Source: Methanosarcina sp. ERenArc_MAG2 (GTDB lineage: Archaea; Halobacteriota; Methanosarcinia; Methanosarcinales; Methanosarcinaceae). Taken from it: a stretch of 64,000 nt of DNA. Location of the stretch: contig JAMXHR010000010.1 of the NCBI GenBank assembly GCA_023955635.1, positions 62,001 through 126,000 of the forward strand, written 5' to 3'. The position numbers and the translations under genes were made by a program. The number at the start of each line of letters is the position of its first letter. Position 1 is the first letter of the stretch. Positions 30,851 to 41,146 of the stretch are shown here, one piece after another. The notes beneath the pieces were generated by a model. The model was not told where the DNA came from, did no database searches, and worked only from the letters and a program-made list of their open reading frames with translations.

Positions 30851-31166
30851 AATGTTACAGCATGGCTGTAAACTACTTTTCCTCCTGAACTAGAGCCAAT
30901 GATTGCAGTTTCATTTTCCACCTTTTTTATAATGTTACAAAAAGTTAAATATTTATTTACATCATTTTGTAGAACTAAACGTCTCGAAAATTATTTGATC
31001 CACAACGTCGCTGAATGAATACGAAAATTATATGTCAAAACGTTCGTATTTTGAAGTGCCCTACAAAATTATATTTCTTAAAAACGTACGGATTTTACAA
31101 GAAAACCTGAATATGATAGAAACCTTTACTTTTCAGTACATGACATGGATGCCGATACTATCCTAA
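30851..31166. other. Gene-free AT-rich stretch
   Basis: Nothing convincing is seen between the IS701-like element and the MITE at 31167. A 72-codon frame starting at 31145 lies inside the MITE and is not conserved in the second MITE, so I reject it as a gene. Confidence 0.3.
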
Positions 31167-31522
31167 TTGGGTGTTTTTGCCCGACCCCTCCAAAGTGTAT
31201 GTTAAGGAGCGATAAATATAACACTTTAAAAATTTATGTGTCGATATTTTTCAGCATCTTTGTGTTCGGTAACACTCGTGGTTCCTGCCTCTTTTTCCTT
31301 ACAGTTATATCAAATATTCTCATTACTGAACTAAAGAATTCTAAGTTTTTTGCAAGAATCTAAGTAATCTTTAAGGATAGGGTACTTCCTTTAACTTTTT
31401 AAAAATATATTATAGTCATTCACACAATAGTACTTGAGACAGCTCCCGATATATAAATGCTTAACATTATATATTTATTATTCCTTAATATACACTTTGT
31501 GGACTTGGGCAAAAATACCCAA
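31167..31522. mobile_element. 356-bp MITE with ~42-bp terminal inverted repeats, copy 1
   Basis: The left end TTGGGTGTTTTTGCCCGACC and on to TGTATGTTAAGGA is complementary to the right end (TCCTTAATATACACTTTGTGG to AAAAATACCCAA) over about 42 bases with a few mismatches. The interior is non-coding. A related copy at 32521-32873 shares interior blocks such as GAGACAGCTCCC. The two flank the GNAT gene. Confidence 0.78.
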
Positions 31523-31896
31523 TCTCTACTTTTATGCTTGCTGAAAATATCATGAAAACTGAGTTTTTCGTAAAAATATTGAATAGCAAGCATTGATCCG
31601 ATGGGAATATATATTTTTGCTTGAAATAGTAGGAAATGCTCTTATTTTTGTTTTTATATTCATGCCCCAATAAAACAAAATTAAGGGTATTTATTTTTAT
31701 ATAAATGTCAGCTGAGGTAACAAAAAAGCAGAAGTAATAAGCCCATTTACATTTAACAAAATATAAGATTCTGTCAAATTAAGGTTGTTACTGAAGTTCC
31801 TAAGAAAGTAATGGAGTTAGATAAAGCTCTCAGATTTAATATATTCCCTACAAAAAATGGGAGTTAAGGTTATTAATTTAGTTTGGTGATGTTTCT
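31523..31896. other. Upstream region of the GNAT gene
   Basis: No gene is visible. The AT-rich sequence includes TATTTATTTTTATATAAATG near 31688, which resembles an archaeal TATA box. Confidence 0.3.
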
Positions 31897-32333
31897 ATGG
31901 AGATCAGATTTGCGCAAAGCAACGATATCGATGGCTGGATGAAATTACTGGAGCTTGTGAAAGAAAATTTTCCGGGTCTTGACATGGACGAGTATAAAAA
32001 AGGGCTGTCAACAAGGATACTCGAACAAGGCGCTTTGGCAGCGAAAGAAAATGATATATTGATTGGAAGCCTGCTGTTTTCAAGAGAATCCAAAGAACTT
32101 GAGTTTCTCGCGGTACATCCGCAGTACCGCAGGCTGGGCACGGCGACTGCCTTAATCCGGTATATGTTTGCCTTTTTCCTAAAGGCAGTTGTTTTACCGT
32201 TATAACCTACCGGGAAGATGATCCAAAAGGCAAAGCAGCGCGGGAATTGTACAAAAGAATAGGTTTTATGCCTGGCGAGCTTATCACGGTTTTTGATTAT
32301 CCGTGTAAGGAATTTATATATACCACAGAATAG
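31897..32333 (+). CDS. GNAT N-acetyltransferase (frame broken)
   Basis: The protein is about 145 residues. The acetyl-CoA-binding core LEFLAVHPQYRRLGTATALI contains the R-x-x-G-x-A loop, preceded by strand DILIGSLLFSRESK. The frame breaks in the T5 run at 32173-32177; one more T gives FPKGSCFTVITYREDD and then the closing AARELYKRIGFMPGE, ending at 32333. The ATG follows GGTGATG. Substrate unknown. It is flanked on both sides by copies of one MITE. Confidence 0.85.
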
Positions 32334-32520
32334 GCAAACTGTGCTGAAAATATTGAATATAACATGGTTATACCTTCCGACTATTTATATAATTGGGGTA
32401 TCGTCAACATTTCCGACAAAACCCCCGTTAAGTCTGTAACCCTTTAATAACCGATGTTTAGCAGCTATTAACTTTGAAAGTTTTAACCTACTTTACTGTG
32501 GCTTAATGCTTTTTTAGATC

Positions 32521-32873
32521 ACGGGTATTTTTACTTATTCCGCCAAAGCGGTATATTAAGGAACGGCAAATATATATTTTTAAATATTAATGTACCGCTA
32601 CTTTTGGAAATTTTTGTTGTTCAGCAACACTCATGGCTTCTGCTTCTTTTTTATTAAAGTTAAAACACATTTTCTTGTTACTGAACCAATCAATTCTAAA
32701 TTTTTAAGAGAACTAAGTAAACTCTGAGATAGGATACTTCCTTTTATTTCTTTGAGATCTATGATAGTTATCCACCCAGAGTATTTGAGACAGCTCCCAA
32801 TCTTTAAATATCTAAAATTGTATATTTATCATCCCTTAATAAACCATTTTGGCGGGATATGCAAAAATACCCA
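32521..32873. mobile_element. ~353-bp MITE, copy 2
   Basis: The left end ACGGGTATTTTTACTTATTC pairs with the right end GGCGGGATATGCAAAAATAC plus CCA. Interior blocks match copy 1 at 31167-31522 at roughly 70 percent by eye. ATC on both sides may be the target duplication. Its right half supplies the upstream region of the ferritin-like gene. Confidence 0.7.
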
Positions 32874-32950
32874 ATCAACATCTATTATAAATTAAGTTTA
32901 GATAAATATATATTAGTTTATATACATATTAAAAAGAAGGAGTAAGTAAT

Positions 32951-33235
32951 ATGTTATCTCAAATACCAATCGACCTTAAAAGTATATCTGCAGAAGACCT
33001 TGATAAAGAAATTCTCAGAGCCGGGATCATAGCCGAGCTTGATGCCATAAACCTTTACGAACAGATGGCAAACCTTACTAAGAATCCAGCTATCAGAGCC
33101 ATCCTTCTGGACATTGCAAAGGAAGAAAAAACGCATATAGGCGAGTTTCAAGCCCTCTTACTTATGTTTGACCCCCAGCAAAAGAAGGAACTTGAAGAAG
33201 GAGCCGAAGAGGTAGAAGAGGAATTATCTAAGTAA
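32951..33235 (+). CDS. Ferritin-like protein of the encapsulin-cargo type (94 aa)
   Basis: Two helices carry the iron ligands: RAGIIAELDAINLYEQMAN (Glu, Tyr, Glu) and LLDIAKEEKTHIGEFQALL (ExxH). This short two-helix design with a charged C-terminal tail (EGAEEVEEEL) resembles the ferritin-like domains that dimerise inside encapsulin shells, and in some archaea are fused to the shell protein. No encapsulin gene is visible on either side here. AAGAAGGAGTAAG precedes the ATG. It would oxidise and store iron; the cargo assignment is an inference. Confidence 0.72.
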   Translation: MLSQIPIDLKSISAEDLDKEILRAGIIAELDAINLYEQMANLTKNPAIRAILLDIAKEEKTHIGEFQALLLMFDPQQKKELEEGAEEVEEELSK

Positions 33236-33631
33236 TTTTTATTCTACTTCTTTATTCTACTTGGATGCCAGTCCAGAGCACAAACAGACAGTGTGCCAAT
33301 TTGTCTGTAAAATCATAAATTCCAAAAAGTTATCGGGTAGAAAATCCGGTATCTAAAGATCGATTTCGTAGGCAGTGTACGAAAACTTAATTTAGAATTT
33401 GCAGCAAATTCGCGATACTGCCTTATTTTAGGTAAGGTTTTGAAAAAATTATAATGTGGGCAACCTTACTGCCCAGGGCAATGAGGAAATCAATAGCCAA
33501 AAAAGTTAAGGTGAATAGTACTTTCATTTTTTTATGCCTGTTATTTGAAGAACTTCATTTCCATTTAGAGGATTTCTACAGAGCCGGATAAATATCAACT
33601 TATTTGATGATCACCATATCTCATTGGATCA
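33236..33631. repeat. Non-coding stretch with dispersed repeat (copy 2)
   Basis: Bases 33435-33550 (GGTTTTGAAAAAATT ... GGGCAACCTTACTGCCC ... TAGTACTTTCA) are the second copy of the repeat at 7215-7330. GGGCA and TGCCC could pair. I see no gene. Confidence 0.5.
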
Positions 33632-33736
33632 TTAATCATCCCTCTTTGATTTATCCGTCCTAGTCCAAAAGCTAAAGATTTCCTGCTCCTCTTGTTTCCA
33701 TTCATTTTCCAGAAGTAATAATTCTTCTTCAGTCAT
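33632..33736 (-). CDS. Possible 34-residue small protein
   Basis: The frame MTEEELLLLENEWKQEEQEI then FSFWTRTDKSKRDD is strongly acidic-amphipathic and starts behind TTTGGGGGTATAGAG, a plausible ribosome-binding site. It is too short to judge by composition. It could be a real small protein or chance. Confidence 0.35.
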   Translation of the reverse strand: MTEEELLLLENEWKQEEQEIFSFWTRTDKSKRDD

Positions 33737-34244
33737 TCTCTATACCCCCAAATTCATTAAAAATTTAATTAATTTCGTCCCATAGCTGTTTCACTTTTTC
33801 GATTTTTCTACCCCAAATAGGCTTCAATCGTCAGACTAGACAATTTACTAATCTTATTAGTAACCTCATCGACTTCCCTCATTCAGGACTCTTTTTATGT
33901 TTATAAGTTTTAAAATTTTTTAATATGGTTACATTCCCGACCGCCTTGTTAATCTGGTCTCTCAAAAACTAGGCTAACGGCTAAACCGCCTACATATTCA
34001 CCTGAACCTTCTATAGACTTTCTAAGAATTCTCATATTTGTAGGCATGCTAAAGGATATTTCTTTTTCTTTAATTATTAATTTTTTGCTTGAGTTAATTT
34101 TCCTTCTTGCCTGGACTTCGGTCTCATACTTATCGAATAACCGGGCTACGCAAATATCTATATTATTATTTACCTTAAGGTTATTAAGTAATACTAATTA
34201 TTCTAAAAATAATCCATTACCCTCTGACCGCAGGTGAGATTAAC
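33737..34244. other. Gene-free stretch before the nitroreductase
   Basis: A 63-codon hydrophobic frame at 34046 has no ribosome-binding site, and I do not accept it as a gene. Nothing else is recognisable apart from the AGGTGA ahead of the next gene. Confidence 0.3.
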
Positions 34245-34735
34245 ATGGGTGTATTTGACACAATCAAGGATAGAAGAAGCATAAGGACTTATAAAGACGA
34301 GCGCATACCCAAAGACAAGCTTGAGAAACTACTGGAGGCTGCAAGGCTCGCGCCATCGGCCGGAAACCGGCAGAACTGGAAGTTCATCGTTGTCGAGAAC
34401 GAGCAAATCAAAAACCAGCTTGTTACCGCTTCCAATAACCAAGTCTTCGTAGGTACCGCCTCGCACGTCATTGCAGGTATTGGGGATTTCGCTCAAAAGT
34501 GGCACCAGGTTGACCTTTCCATTGCTCTTGAACACATTGTACTGGAGGCTGTCGAGCTAGGTCTGGGCACCTGCTGGATTGGCGCTTTCAACGAAGAAGA
34601 AGTCAAAAAATACTCAAGATACCGCAGGACAAAAAAGTCGTCGCTTTACTGACGGTGGGAGTCCCAGCAGAATCACCAGCTGCCAAGCCAAGGAAAGCTC
34701 TTAAAGAAATAGTAGCTTATAACGAATATACATAA
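34245..34735 (+). CDS. Nitroreductase-family flavoprotein (frame broken)
   Basis: An FMN-dependent oxidoreductase of about 163 residues. DTIKDRRSIRTYKDERIPKD is the RRSxRxY FMN-phosphate motif, LLEAARLAPSAGNRQNWKFI the second conserved block, and LEAVELGLGTCWIGAFNEEE the GxGTCWIG block. The frame breaks in the A6 run at 34605-34610; one more A gives ILKIPQDKKVVALLTVGVP and the natural end at 34735. AGGTGA precedes the ATG. Substrate unknown. Confidence 0.9.
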
Positions 34736-34846
34736 AGGCCGCCGTCTTCTTTTACTCACTTAGAACTTATGTACTTCGGATGCAAAATCAGAGTCTTTTT
34801 TATTTTTTCTGGTTCTTGTTAATTTTGAAAAAATAACGGAAATTTT

Positions 34847-36621
34847 GTATCCTCTTCAAATTGAGTGGAAAGCTCTGACTTTCAACTCAATGAGCTTTTT
34901 CTCTGATCAGTTTTGCTAGAGACGGCATTTCAAATGTGTTGCTCACTCTATCAAATATGTAATCATATGCACTTACACTCAGTTTCTTTGCTGTCTGAAC
35001 AATCGTCATAAATGTGTCGTTTGCCCTTGTTCCTTCATCTGTTTTTGTTTGAAGGCTCACATCTCTTTTTCTGACCTTTGCTCTTGCCGCTAACTCTGCT
35101 GCATTATTATGCAGTGGAATCTCTGGTAAAATCAGTACCTTTAACAAATGTTCCTTGTTCTCTTTTGTTTTACAGATTCTTTCATCCAGCTTTTCATACC
35201 CTGTTATAGTCGAAAACACTTGATCAAACTTCGTGGATAATTGTTTCGCGATCTCTGAATCGGGATTTTCTCTAAATTCACAGAGTTCCCCATAAAAGTC
35301 CCAGTATCTGTCCAGAAAAGCTTCCAGCTTTTCTTTATGGTAAGGTACTATTGGCCTCAATTTCTTGTAGTTTTTTCCATCATGAATCCAACAAAGAGCA
35401 TGATGATATGCAATTTGCTTGAATTGACGTGCGTCATCACTCAGAAGGAAGGTAACCACAGGTATGTCTGTACTTTGGTGATATGCCGCAATTGCACAGG
35501 CTTCAAAAACTTTCTTCTTAGCAGTTTTAGATCCATTAACCGAGAACAAATAATCCAGTTTTCGACGCATTTCTGCGTCACTGAATATTTTGTTTTTAAC
35601 AGAAGAGAGCTTTTCCGTCCATATTCGGGAAACATTAAACGTTTCCATCAGATCAAATGCTTCATTATTAAAGCAGTACGTTTTTTCTTTTCCACATAGA
35701 AGTACATCTAAAATATTTTCTCGACTCTTGTTGGGAACTGTAAAATAAGCAGCATAATAAGGACTACAAAGGATCTGAGTATAGTGATTGTCACCATTAA
35801 CTCTTGCACCTGTATCATCTATCTGTTGATAAGGCGTAGCTTTTAGACCTTCCAGAAAAATCTCAGCTTTCTCCTGATGGAATACATCAGCATTTTTTGT
35901 CAAAATTCGAGAAATAGTGGCTTTGGAGATATGAATGCCAATATTTTTCAGAAACTCATGTATTTTGGGCTCTGAAACATTAGCAACATGGTTAAGAGTT
36001 ATTACAAGAGATCTGATTCCAGGGCCAAATTCACCTTGGATACTACCTGGAAGTTCACCTGAGTATGTTTTGTGAGAAGAAGGAGAATAAAAGACCTCTA
36101 TCCTGAAGTTGGTGTTCATAGGTTTTATGGAAATGTCCTGAATTATTACGTCCCTGTAACCTTTAGAATATGCATCGGTGGGTAAGACGGACCTATCAAC
36201 TTTACACGTCTCAATTCGATGAATCTCTATTTTATCCAGTTTTGAGTTAGATTTCTTGCTCTAGGGAAAACATCTTTTTTGTCTCTCTTTTTCAGAAGAA
36301 ATGTCATCATTCTTTTTAGAGCCACGAATATTGGGTTTGATTTGTTCACCTTTGAGTAGGTTGATTTCGTCTCGAAGATTTTGATTATCGGCCTTAAGGA
36401 ATTCGATCTCTTCGTTCTGCTTTTCAGTGACAGAAAACAGAATACGAAAAGATGTGGCATATCTTTCATCCTGAATTTCATCAGGATTAATATCCAATGA
36501 TGACAGCAATTCCTTGAGGGTTTCAAGATCCATTTTTTTGCTCCAAAATATGATAAGAGGAAATGGAGAAACAATTATATGTTTCCTGCGATTGAAAACC
36601 CATAAAATTTGAAGAGGATAC
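34847..36621 (-). mobile_element. IS66-family insertion sequence (1775 bp)
   Basis: The ends GTATCCTCTTCAAATT are perfectly inverted (the right end reads AATTTGAAGAGGATAC). The flanks GAAATTTT and GAAAATTT look like an 8-bp target duplication blurred by one homopolymer base. Relics of the same element lie at 20796-21195, and its right end alone near 26754-26783. Confidence 0.85.
34887..36533 (-). CDS. IS66-family transposase (frame broken twice near the N-terminus)
   Basis: The main 410-residue frame contains the IS66 catalytic region: YQQIDDTGARVNGDNHYTQI with the first Asp, CWIHDGKNYKKL with the second, and the C-terminal PLHNNAAELAARAKVRKRD. Upstream, MDLETLKELLSSLDINPDEI with a coiled-coil (EEIEFLKADNQNLRDEINLL) is the usual IS66 leader. 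It joins the main frame after two one-base repairs (around 36292 and 36246), giving about 545 residues. Those repairs follow the window-wide pattern, so the enzyme may be intact. Confidence 0.85.
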
Positions 36622-36654
36622 GAAAATTTGCAACACTACCCATTTAAGGAGTTT

Positions 36655-37176
36655 TTATTTTTTTCCAAAAAGATATTTCCCGTACCCTTCTTGAAAAACT
36701 TTTGTAATTCCTGCTCTCAGGGAAGGTGTATATTTTTCAGGTTCCGTTTTAACTGCTCTGTACAGTTCTTCGAGTTCTACCCATTCTACATAGACTGCTT
36801 CTTCCGGATCAGGTCTGATTAAGCTTGCAGTTTTTTCCGAACATCTGCCTGAAAATACCGTATGGAAGGCTCCCTTATTTTCGAAGATACAGGAAACTTT
36901 AAACAGTTTTACGAACGGGACCGAGATTCTTATTTCTTCGAGCATTTCTCTCTTCATGCAGGCTTCATAAGATTCATCTGCTACAGTACCGCTTACCGAG
37001 TAGGTATAACGGTCCGGATACCACCGCTTTTGAGGCGCTCTTTTCTGGATAAGCATTTTGTTTTCAGGATTCAGCAGGATGAGTTGAGCAGCCCTGTGAA
37101 TGTGCTTTCCCGAATAAAACTCCTCTCGCTCACGCAAACCAAGGAAATTATCGTTTTTGTCAACTTCACTTATCAT
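36655..37176 (-). CDS. NUDIX hydrolase (173 aa)
   Basis: The Nudix box GTVADESYEACMKREMLEEI fits GX5EX7REXXEE and would bind the metal that activates water for pyrophosphate cleavage. The N-terminus (HIHRAAQLILLNPENKMLIQ) and the segment KRAPQKRWYPDRYTYSVSG resemble the IDI-like NUDIX subgroup, but the Cys/Glu arrangement of isopentenyl-diphosphate isomerase is not clearly present. Substrate unknown. It lies about 170 bases downstream of tatA1 on the same strand. Confidence 0.87.
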   Translation of the reverse strand: MISEVDKNDNFLGLREREEFYSGKHIHRAAQLILLNPENKMLIQKRAPQKRWYPDRYTYSVSGTVADESYEACMKREMLEEIRISVPFVKLFKVSCIFENKGAFHTVFSGRCSEKTASLIRPDPEEAVYVEWVELEELYRAVKTEPEKYTPSLRAGITKVFQEGYGKYLFGKK

Positions 37177-37344
37177 TTCTACCAGAAAAGGCCTCCTGAG
37201 AAACTTGTTTCATACCTGATTCAGTTAAGGATAAAAAATAGAAATTTCGATTAAAAATGAATATAAAATGACAGGCTCCAATAAAATAGTTAAACCTGAA
37301 TAAAATCCCGTGAAAAAATGGGAAACTTATTTTTCAGGTCTTTT

Positions 37345-37650
37345 TCAGGGTTCGGAAACTTCTTTTGGCTTTTCTGAGGATCTCTGGATATCATCCAGAA
37401 GCTGGTCATCGGTCTTGCCTCTTATATCAATCCCGAGTTTCTGAGCGGTTTCCTGTACCTTGCTCTTTGGAGCTGTGGGCTCCTTTATGGATTTTTCAAA
37501 TTCCCTCAGGTTTAGTTCGGATTCTTTCTGGGCTTTTTTGAATTCTCCCATTGAACTTCCCATGGACCGGGCAAGTTCCGGAAGTTTGCTTGCCCCAAAA
37601 AGAATCACAACAACCCCAAAAATCATTATAAGTTCATTTGTGCCTATCAT
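37345..37650 (-). CDS. tatA: Twin-arginine translocase subunit TatA/E
   Basis: MIGTNELIMIFGVVVILFGA is the single membrane helix, followed by the hinge SKLPELARSMGSSMGEFKKA and an amphipathic helix, then a charged tail of ~50 residues. TatA multimers form the passage for folded proteins exported by the Tat system. At 101 residues it has normal length. It belongs to a minus-strand cluster tatC1, tatA2, tatA1. Confidence 0.93.
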   Translation of the reverse strand: MIGTNELIMIFGVVVILFGASKLPELARSMGSSMGEFKKAQKESELNLREFEKSIKEPTAPKSKVQETAQKLGIDIRGKTDDQLLDDIQRSSEKPKEVSEP

Positions 37651-37876
37651 GGCTTGACCTCAAGCTTTTCGTTTTCTTAAATAAATATAAAGTTTTCAGC
37701 AGGTAATAATTGATCTGAAAATTGTCAATATCTCTAAGTTAGGCTAAGACTTTTTATGTTATATAAAGTTTCTATTTTTATTTATTATTTTGGATATTTT
37801 ATATTATTTAATTCTTTTTATTTCAGTTCTTACCTTTCAGATCGATTTCCTTTTATTTTAGTTTGATCCCCGTATT

Positions 37877-38256
37877 TCAGCTTTTCCGGGGCTCTTCCTT
37901 TTCAGGGATGGATTTTCCAGTTTCCGATTTATCTTTCAGATCCATATCGGTTTTCAAGTCTGTATCAGTTTTCAGGTCTGTATCGGTTTTTAAATATTTA
38001 TCGGTTTTTATTTCTTTACTACTGCCTGAAGTATCCTTTTGTTCCTTCTCTTTCTCTTTTTCCTCAGGAACGACTGTATTTGCAGCCTTTCGGGTGTAGG
38101 CATCGAAGTGAGTGAGCTCAAGCTCAGAAGCGCGCTGTGCTTTTTAAACTCCCCTACTGCACTTCCTAAAGACCGTGCAAGCTCGGGGAGTTTCTGGGGC
38201 CCAAAGAGAAAGAGAGCAGCGATAAGAATTACTATCAATTCTTGTGTGCCTATCAT
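37877..38256 (-). CDS. Second TatA/E-type subunit with acidic repeat tail (frame broken)
   Basis: MIGTQELIVILIAALFLFGP and QKLPELARSLGSAVGEFKK form the TatA module. The frame breaks in the T5 run at 38141-38145 (plus strand). With one base added it continues AQRASELELTHFDAYTRKAA and a charged tail that includes the repeat LKTDTDLKTDTDLKTDMDLK, encoded by an 18-bp tandem repeat, to a stop at 37877. The total is about 127 residues. It may be functionally distinct from tatA1. Confidence 0.87.
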
Positions 38257-38386
38257 TGTTTGTTATTATCAACAATCAAATATAAAAGTTCTTGTAAATA
38301 GATCGGTGGACTGGCCTAGTCTGCAGATGGTTTAAAAAACCCTATTTTTTAATCTAAATGATTCCATTAAATGGGCAAAATGGCTA

Positions 38387-39166
38387 TCAAAATATCCTTA
38401 TCAGCAATAGGCTGAACTCAAAAAGGACTGCCAGTAAAAACGCTACAAGAATCTGGGCAATAAAAGTCGGGTCAGGGGAAAGAAATAGAGAGAATGCCAT
38501 AATCACACTGTAGACAAGCACCCTCTGTTTCTTGAGAGTCTGGTACTCTACAAGCCCCATCTTCACGGAAAAGACCACAAGCAGAGGAAGCTGGAATACA
38601 ACTCCGAAACCTACCAGGATGGTGGTCACGGCTGAAAGGGTCTCTTGGACTGAAAGTTGGGCGGTAGCCATATCTCCTGAGTAAAAGAGAATGTATTTGA
38701 ACATCACAGGCAAGACAATGAAGTAACCGATTGCGGTCCCGAAGATGAAAAGCAGGAAAGATGCCGGAATAACCTTGAGAAAAAAGCGCCTCTCATGCGG
38801 ATAAAGCCCTTTGCCTGCAAACCTGTAAAGCTGGTAGAAGAGCTGCGGAAGTGAAATAGCAACGGCAAAGACAAGGCAGAGTTTGAGGCGAGCAAAGGTC
38901 CATTCAAGAGGCGAATACGCGGTCATATACAGGTCAGAGTTTATAAAATCCTTCCAGACGAGCAGCATTCCCTTTGCCGAGAATGGAAAAGCAATAATTA
39001 TTCCCAGAACGAGCCAGATTAAAACAATTGCCAGTCGATTCCTTAGCTCGAGCAGGTGAGCCATAAGAGGTTCTTCGATATCTCCTGGGGCACCGGATGT
39101 ATACGAATTCATTCCCGATGCTTTTCCGGTGGAAGTGGTTCCATCGACTGTGTGCTGTGAGTCCAT
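38387..39166 (-). CDS. tatC: Twin-arginine translocase subunit TatC
   Basis: A 259-residue, six-helix membrane protein. LMAHLLELRNRLAIVLIW carries the conserved HLxELR-type motif that binds the twin-arginine signal, and VGFGVVFQLPLLVVFSVKMG is the second signature. A ~30-residue N-terminal extension (DSQHTVDGTTSTGKAS) precedes the motif. It is followed 130 bases later by tatA2. A complete Tat module is therefore present. Confidence 0.93.
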   Translation of the reverse strand: MDSQHTVDGTTSTGKASGMNSYTSGAPGDIEEPLMAHLLELRNRLAIVLIWLVLGIIIAFPFSAKGMLLVWKDFINSDLYMTAYSPLEWTFARLKLCLVFAVAISLPQLFYQLYRFAGKGLYPHERRFFLKVIPASFLLFIFGTAIGYFIVLPVMFKYILFYSGDMATAQLSVQETLSAVTTILVGFGVVFQLPLLVVFSVKMGLVEYQTLKKQRVLVYSVIMAFSLFLSPDPTFIAQILVAFLLAVLFEFSLLLIRIF

Positions 39167-39793
39167 TTTTTCCCGCTCTTATATGTACCTGGATAAATAT
39201 ATTAATATCGGAACATATATTTAATGTGAATCCGGAACCCTTTTGAAGATATTCCAATTTCCCGGTGCAAGATATCTTCGCAATCTATCATTACGATCCC
39301 TTTCCACAATATCTTTCTACTATATATTTGCATACCTGATAGACACATATCTGATAAACGCATACCTGAATATTTATGGCATTTGAATCATTATAATATG
39401 ATCATTCAAGATAATTAATATAAGCTGATTTAGATAATTAATATAATATAGTTAAAATAACTAATATAACGTGACTAAGATAATTAATATAACACAGTTA
39501 AAATAATACAGTTAATATAATACAGTTAAAATAACTGTTCTTTCCCGGTTTCAGATACTCAAATATCATTGTTTCCTTGCTCGGATTTTGTAGCCTCAGT
39601 TAATTGAATTTCTTCCTGAATGGCTGGCAATTTCAGGAAATATAAATGATTCCATGAAAGGAGCCGGATAAAATCAAAGCGAAAAAACAAAATAGGTAAA
39701 AGAAAATTGATGATTTAATCCCTGCAATGGATGTAAAAGTTCCCTGATATAGGGTAACGAATTTCCTTTTGCTTCTCCGGATAGGTACTCCAT
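39167..39793. repeat. Divergent intergenic region with AT-rich minisatellite
   Basis: Between the two oppositely directed tatC genes, ~39403-39535 consists of about seven imperfect units of GTTAAAATAATTAATATAA-like sequence. A shorter CATACCTGATA repeat lies at 39330-39370. Promoters for both tatC genes must lie here. No gene is visible. Confidence 0.6.
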
Positions 39794-40579
39794 ATGTCTG
39801 AAGCCATTGAAAATCTTAGTGTAATCCTGCTGACCCTGCGAAATAAACTGATTGTGATTGCTGCGGTCCTTTTCACAGGCATTATTGCCTCTTTCCAGTT
39901 TACGGGCTCTTTGATAGAGATTATGAAAAATGACCTTCTTCCCGAGGGTGCAAAGCTGGTTTATGTTTCTCCTCTGGAAGTAATGATGCTGGAGCTAAAG
40001 CTCTCTATCATAATAGGTGTACTCATTACCCTGCCTATTATTGCATTTTATGTTTATCGGGCTATTTCAAAGCGATGTTCGATTAAAATTCCTGTATCTA
40101 TCGGAACGGGCCAGTTTGTTTTCCTGGGCGTAGCAGTCATTGTCATGTTCGTCTTTGGGGCTTCATATTCTTATTTTCTCATGCTGCCCCTCTTTCTTAA
40201 GTACCTCTACATGGATGCTGCAGGTTCAGGGGTGACTGCAACTTATTCGATCTTCAAGTTCATCTCATTTATAGCATCGACCACAGCAATCTTCGGTCTG
40301 GTCTTCGAGCTCCCGATAGTGCTCACCTTCCTGACTCGCAACGGATTTGTAAAATACAGTACTCTTGTGACCTACCGCAAGCACATCTATGTCCTAGTCA
40401 TGTTTATTGCAGCTGTTGTTACTCCAGGGGCAGATGTCTTCAGCCAGATGATGGTTGCCGTGCCCATGGTAATCTTTTTTGAGATCAGCATGGTGATTGT
40501 GAGAATACTTGGAGTGAAAAATAAACTTTCCAAGCCTGATCCTTCCTCATCTGCAGCCGGGATTTCGAGAAGGATTTAA
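39794..40579 (+). CDS. Divergent TatC paralogue
   Basis: At 261 residues it has TatC length, six hydrophobic segments and the signature TTAIFGLVFELPIVLTFLTR including the conserved Glu. The N-terminal motif reads LSVILLTLRNKLIVIAAV, so the Glu of HLxELR, important for reading the twin-arginine signal, is Thr. It is transcribed away from the tatC-tatA-tatA cluster. It could be a partner with a different substrate range; that is inference. Confidence 0.87.
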   Translation: MSEAIENLSVILLTLRNKLIVIAAVLFTGIIASFQFTGSLIEIMKNDLLPEGAKLVYVSPLEVMMLELKLSIIIGVLITLPIIAFYVYRAISKRCSIKIPVSIGTGQFVFLGVAVIVMFVFGASYSYFLMLPLFLKYLYMDAAGSGVTATYSIFKFISFIASTTAIFGLVFELPIVLTFLTRNGFVKYSTLVTYRKHIYVLVMFIAAVVTPGADVFSQMMVAVPMVIFFEISMVIVRILGVKNKLSKPDPSSSAAGISRRI

Positions 40580-41146
40580 GGAAAAGGATTTGAGGAAAAT
40601 AAAAGCTGAGGGCTTGTGAAGAAAAGTGGGATGCAAAAGTGAAAGAACAGGGTAAATTTAAGATCTGTGCGGACTGAGAGGCACAGGCGTGTCAGGAGGT
40701 AATGCGATGATGGGGAGAAAGCAGCGCAAACACGCTTACCATTATTCTTTTTCCGCACTCGCCTATCCGCTTATATTTTGTTTTGACAGCATTTAACATA
40801 TAAAAATTGCTTTATAAAACAGCTTTTTAAACAGCTTGTATGTACCTTTATTATTTTTTCGCTGTGTTTGAAAATATAGAGAGATTCTCATGCTTACGGT
40901 TTTCAATAACTCACCTTCATGACCAAAACCCCGTGACCAAAAAACCACGACCAAAACATCTTTACAGTTAAAAAATAGATCGAGTTTCGTTGGATAAATA
41001 CTCCGGTCGAAGAATAATTCCAAATCGCAAGCTTTTTACTATATTATTAATTAGACATTGTCATATAATTTGATTCCAACCCCTTCACTTCACATGCAGA
41101 ATTTTAAACTACAGTTTTTATTATCACCAGAACAGGACCCAAAAAC
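40580..41146. other. Gene-free stretch before hsdM
   Basis: A short tandem of GACCAAAA-type units at about 40919-40960 is the only structure I see. The rest has no coding frame of interest. The promoter of the restriction locus presumably lies near 41040-41120. Confidence 0.35.

Noticed and set aside
31145..31363. 72-codon gene
   Set aside because: It lies within a MITE and is not kept open in the second MITE copy.
34046..34237. 63-codon hydrophobic membrane protein
   Set aside because: No ribosome-binding site, a composition typical of AT-rich non-coding DNA, and no recognisable motif.
33236..34244. Encapsulin shell gene next to the ferritin-like gene
   Set aside because: No long frame exists on either strand in this stretch, and no HK97-type sequence is recognisable.
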